Source of the DNA: Ceratopteris richardii
Lineage: Eukaryota > Streptophyta > Polypodiopsida > Polypodiales > Pteridaceae
Length of the DNA stretch: 64,000 nucleotides
Reading direction: 5' to 3'
NCBI GenBank assembly: GCA_020310875.1
Contig: CM035407.1
Location: 218,751,753 to 218,815,752, forward strand
Below, one piece after another: positions 58,247 to 64,000 of this stretch (the first letter of the stretch is position 1; each line of letters begins with the position of its first letter). Under the pieces are notes generated by a model. The model worked only from the letters and a program-made list of their open reading frames with translations, had not been told where the DNA came from and made no database searches. The position numbers were made by a program, and so were the translations under genes.

Positions 58247-59114
58247 TTATGCTTTTGCTGCAACTCCACTTATGAAAGGAATTTGCCGATAACCAAACCT
58301 TATAGAATACATTATTGCATGATTTTCTCTCATAATTTTATTTTTGTGGAACAATTGTAAACATTTTGGTTTCCCTTTATTTAAAAGTGGAAGACAAAAT
58401 TTTATTGCTATTCTTTTTAGATCTCTCGTTTTTATTTCCTTGCAATTAATTGGAACATGTTGCTTTTTCTTATAATTCTTTTGTACATGAGAGTTAGTAG
58501 AAGATAATACTCTCAAGAAATTTGAATTATCATTTAATCCACTTAAGCTTTTATGGTCTGACATAGATGATGATTTCTCCATTATATGTCAAAAAATAGG
58601 AAATAGGGCATGAACTTTGGTGATAGGTGATGTCCCATTCGATGAGCAAAATAAATCATCAAATATCATCCATATGGATTAAGCTCAAAAGGTAAGATAA
58701 AAGATCATTCAATAGTGTATGATCATGTCTTCCTTGATAAAACTTAATATAGATCCAATTTTATATAGGGACATAACCTTGGAACGGACTATCATCAATG
58801 AGCAATATATTTTTCCTTGTACAAAATCCTTTGAACTACCATAAACGTTTATGTAGCATATTAAACATACACTTAACATTAAGTTGATATGGTCTATATA
58901 TTTCTTCTGGATGATCCATATAATAATCTTCTTGACTCCATACCATGAAAAAAGGATATGTTCTTCTTCTATGTTCCTCAAGTATTCTCACATAATCCAA
59001 AACATTACATCTCAAAATGGATGTCCATACACCAACATGGAAGAAATAGAATCCAAAAACTTCAAAACATCCTTGACATATAAGCATCACCATTTGTATA
59101 AATAAGAGATCCAT
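58247..59114 (-). pseudogene. Unidentified minus-strand frames, possibly one broken gene
   Basis: Frames at 59114-58836, 58981-58709 and 58582-58247 lie in series. The first contains VLDYVRILEEHRRRTYPFFMVWSQEDYYMDHPEEIYRPYQLNV, which looks like genuine protein. The third is Ser- and Lys-rich and ends IRFGYRQIPFISGVAAKA. I do not recognise a family. A frameshift would be needed to join the parts. Confidence 0.35.
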
Positions 59115-59865
59115 CCACTACCATGAATAAAACTAGATGAAGAGTTGCACTGATTAACTAGATGAAGACTTGCACTGATCAGTACAAAGATAAACATACC
59201 TACTCTAAGGAAATACCACTAAATCACAATGAATGACAAAATCAAGCCACTTATTCCCACTATAGGGCTATTAGCCCTCCACTGGGAAGCCCACGCTCTG
59301 TATCCTCACCACATAGTGACTTCCTACAGTAGGCTTGGAGCCACAAAGTCCAAAGAGATGACCCAACGAGATGCCGGAGATAAGATACGTACCTCCCCAA
59401 TGGGTACTAGTGCATTGCTTTTAAAAGCTTCAATAGGCCAAGAGGGCCATGCCGATTTCCCACATTCATTGAATATGCATCGGTTGATTGCCCCGAAATT
59501 TGAGGGGAAGGTCAAATATGGTTCTAGCCACGAGCTTTAAATTTGATCCTCAAAAATAGGCATTTAGGGCTTTGTCATCACGAATGGTTGGCGACAACAC
59601 TCATTTATCTGTTTATACTTTTGCTATCACTTCTGAATGCAAACTGAGTTCTCTTTCTTAACCAAACAAATCACTCCACAAACTAAGAATGGCCATGCAC
59701 CACCACCCATAGAATCAAGAATGAGCTCTCAACATGTCAATCCTTACTAGCCTTGTTAAGCAATAAACACCATTCATTCTTGTCATGGCTCGGGCTTTTT
59801 TTCAGCATCATCACCAAATAGCACAAATTCTTAACTTTTGGACTGCCCAGTAAGGGCTAACTGCA

Positions 59866-59867
<2 letters not shown>
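59115..59867. other. No gene recognised
   Basis: A 103-codon plus-strand frame at 59229-59540 has no familiar motif. The region around it (59230-59520) is CpG-richer than its surroundings and contains a short hairpin, gggctattagccct (59264-59277). Confidence 0.4.

Positions 59868-59906
<39 letters not shown>
59868..59906. repeat. (GA)n microsatellite, left flank of minisatellite
   Basis: A pure GA run of about 39 bp. Confidence 0.95.
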
Positions 59907-61890
<1,984 letters not shown>

Positions 61891-63753
61891 ATGTTAAGCT
61901 TGAGGGGGAGTTCTTGGTGCAATTAAATCCAAGCCCACGTACTTGGTTGAGTAGCTCATGTTTGATTAATTGGCATGGCCTATGCAAGGCTTCATATATT
62001 CAACCTCTTGTAAAATTACTTCACATTTACCTTTGTAAAAGTGGATTGTATCCATGTGGGGTTAGGAAACTCTAAATCTCGAATCATTTTGGTAGTTGAT
62101 TAAAACAGAGAATCTATCCTATACTTTAATGACATATCTAAAGATGTCCGTAAGTGTGTGTGTGGCACCATGTATGCTTAAAAACCATGGTCTTAAATAG
62201 AAATAGGGAAATCTTGTAAGTAAAATAAAATGACATTTTTCCAAGCCTTGAATTTAAGAAATAGTGAGTAATTAGCTTAGTCTTGTTAGACATAAAAATA
62301 TTCAACCTTCAGATGTGCACAATAGTGTTAGAGATTACCTAGATCCAAATCCACCTCCAAGTATAACTTTTGGGCCTTGCAAACTTAGAGATTTGAGAGA
62401 GAGAATAAAGTGAAGGCATTTTCTTACAACGAACTAAATGTAGATCCTTAATCAAGGTACTTAAAAGAGGATTCACAAAAATTTCATGGAGACACTTTTA
62501 TTCTCTTATGTATGCTCTATCATTCTTTCATAAAACATTTCTCCTAATTCTCTTTTCTTCGTGCTCAATTTTTAGTATGTATGAGATAATCTAGATGCTT
62601 ATCCTAGTTTTTTTGATTGTGCACACATCTACTTACCATTTTATCAGTTTATTTAGTGGACTCACATTATGGTCTTCATCAGATATGGAAGTGCAATATT
62701 ATTATAGTACTTTACTAGAGGCATCTCATTCCTAGTTCGGAATGATTTGATTATAGTAATGGTCATATGTGAAGTAAGTTTTATCCACTTGGAATAATCT
62801 ATGTATTATTATTGAGAAGACAATGGTAGTTCCACTAGTTGCGATATTTTCTTAGCACCTCTTCACTTGGCATAACAATCTTTGTTCCAAGGAGTGGGTT
62901 AGGATTTACTTTGTATGGGAGATGTTTTGATCTAAAGTTTAGATCATTATATATATTAGATATGATAGATTGAGATTTTGGTCCAAAAGTTTTGATCATT
63001 GATAAATTGATACCTTGGATTCATAGGCTGGATCATGATAAAAATTTCTTGAGTTTCATTTCATTACAATAAGTAAATCAAGCACCTTTACTTGAGCTTA
63101 GATATTGAGCACTATTTGGAGAATATTTCCATTTCTTTTTAGTATTTACCCAAAACCATAGAGGCAACGCCCAATTGTTTTCACTAAGAATATTATTTTT
63201 CTTAGTTATTGAACTAGTTCTTAGATGAGCATAGTATTTTTCGTTACTCTAGTGGAGTAAGGCGTTTTGCCCAATTATACCATATGAAAAGCTATCAGTG
63301 GGAATTTCAAGAGACAAGGGTAAGTTACAAAGGTCTCTAGAGGTGACAAGCCATCATGAGTTAGCGATCAAGGTCTAGGAATAGGCAATCCAAGGATATT
63401 TTTAGTACTTATATTGCACATGTATGGACTCATAAGGCCTTAGAGCGATTCCGAGAGTATGACCAAGGCAAAGAATACTATTTATTGGTGGAAATGCTAG
63501 ATAGGAAGCACAAAGAGTAGTTGTCAACTTTTTGAGCATCTAATATTTCGGGCACCTGGTACACTCTACTCTTATTATTTATAATCATAGATTCCAACTT
63601 ATAAGTTTTATAGCTCCTTCTATATCATTCAAGACAATGATCTTTAGAAGGGAAGAGAGTGTTATATCGAGGAGATGTACATGGCTGAAGGAACAAGATG
63701 TTCCTAGCTCGACGGATAGCCAGGTGAGCTTTTTTGTAGCATATGACCACCAA
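61891..63753. other. Copia-C polypurine tract, LTR-like start, then no gene recognised
   Basis: The run gcttgagggggag near 61899 is followed by ttcttggtgcaatt, as after Copia-A at 45664. The similarity to Copia-A continues for about 150 bases (cctcttgtaaaattacttcac). Beyond about 62100 the sequence is AT-rich and I see no domain. Confidence 0.5.
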
Positions 63754-63966
63754 GAATCAAACTTAAGATGATTGAGAGGCTCAAGCTTAGTTTTGAGCCT
63801 TGTAGTATATGCAGAAAAAGACAAATTTAATTTCATTGAGAGGATCCAACTTAAGTTTGAGCCTCTACTCTTTTGGGTGGAATAGCTAAGAGGCTCAAAC
63901 TAAAGTTCAAGCTTCTTAACCTTTTGGATGGAAAGGCTAAGAGTCTCGAGCTTAAGCTCCACCCTC
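63754..63966. repeat. Array of imperfect 26-bp palindromes
   Basis: Copies at 63776-63801, 63840-63865, 63890-63915 and 63941-63966, plus a partial one at 63754-63775, are versions of a 26-bp palindrome whose half is GAGGCTCAAACTT. The last three are spaced about 51 bp apart with a shared linker (cttttgg.tgga...ggctaa). The array may run past the window edge. Confidence 0.8.
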
Positions 63967-64000
63967 TTTTGATCAAAATGCAAGGTAGATTTCACATAGA

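Noticed and set aside
59229..59540. A 103-codon plus-strand frame as a gene
   Set aside because: It has no recognisable domain or context and lies in relic DNA; mentioned only within the surrounding stretch.

Overview
This window reads as land-plant nuclear DNA that is almost entirely transposable elements. The evidence is plant-type Ty1/copia elements with initiator-Met-tRNA primer sites, a plant LINE with a zf-RVT tail, a CACTA TNP2 remnant, Ty3/gypsy remnants, and AT-rich, CpG-poor decay around them. I see no intact ordinary host gene, rRNA gene or functional tRNA gene. The DUF7869-like remnant and the element mix would fit a non-seed plant (bryophyte, lycophyte or fern), but I cannot name the species.

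Layout. 1-10699: an old Copia-1 element on the minus strand, split by a young, apparently complete Copia-1 element on the plus strand (4116-9543). The young copy has 617-bp LTRs differing at two positions by eye, a perfect 5-bp target duplication and one uninterrupted 1356-aa gag-pol frame. 10705-15137: an older minus-strand copia (Copia-2) into which the outer Copia-1 inserted. 15138-17174 and 22015-about 23430: featureless DNA, richer in CpG in its first parts, split by a decayed minus-strand LINE (about 17341-22000) with a 14-bp target duplication. 23430-24400: a copia RT/RNase H relic. 24924-27740: a decayed DUF7869-like gene. 28719-29006: a 31-bp tandem repeat with a palindromic core. 29283-30115: ATGCATG-rich minisatellite. 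30436-33804: a broken hypothetical frame, a CACTA TNP2 fragment, a decayed intron-containing frame and large TA/TG microsatellites.

33931-38012: the 3' half of a Ty3/gypsy element with integrase, unusual downstream frames, a polypurine tract and one LTR. 38100-45660: Copia-A, interrupted by Copia-B (39376-44732, target duplication TACGC). 47409-53833: Copia-B2, a second copy of the B family, itself carrying a 697-bp miniature LTR element (49617-50313) with 172-bp LTRs, a perfect target duplication and a tRNA-like sequence with A- and B-box matches in each LTR. 53834-57545: a mosaic of copia and gypsy relics, mostly minus strand. 57540-59860: repeats and unidentified frames. 59868-61418: a purine-rich 49-bp minisatellite flanked by (GA)n. 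61420-61890: a copia RNase H relic (Copia-C, same family as A). 63754-63966: an array of imperfect 26-bp palindromes.

Nothing here forms a host pathway. The only set of parts that looks able to work together is the young Copia-1 element (LTR promoter, primer site, gag, protease, integrase, RT, RNase H, polypurine tract). The miniature LTR element would depend on enzymes from an element elsewhere. Its tRNA-like LTR segment is the best candidate for something undescribed.
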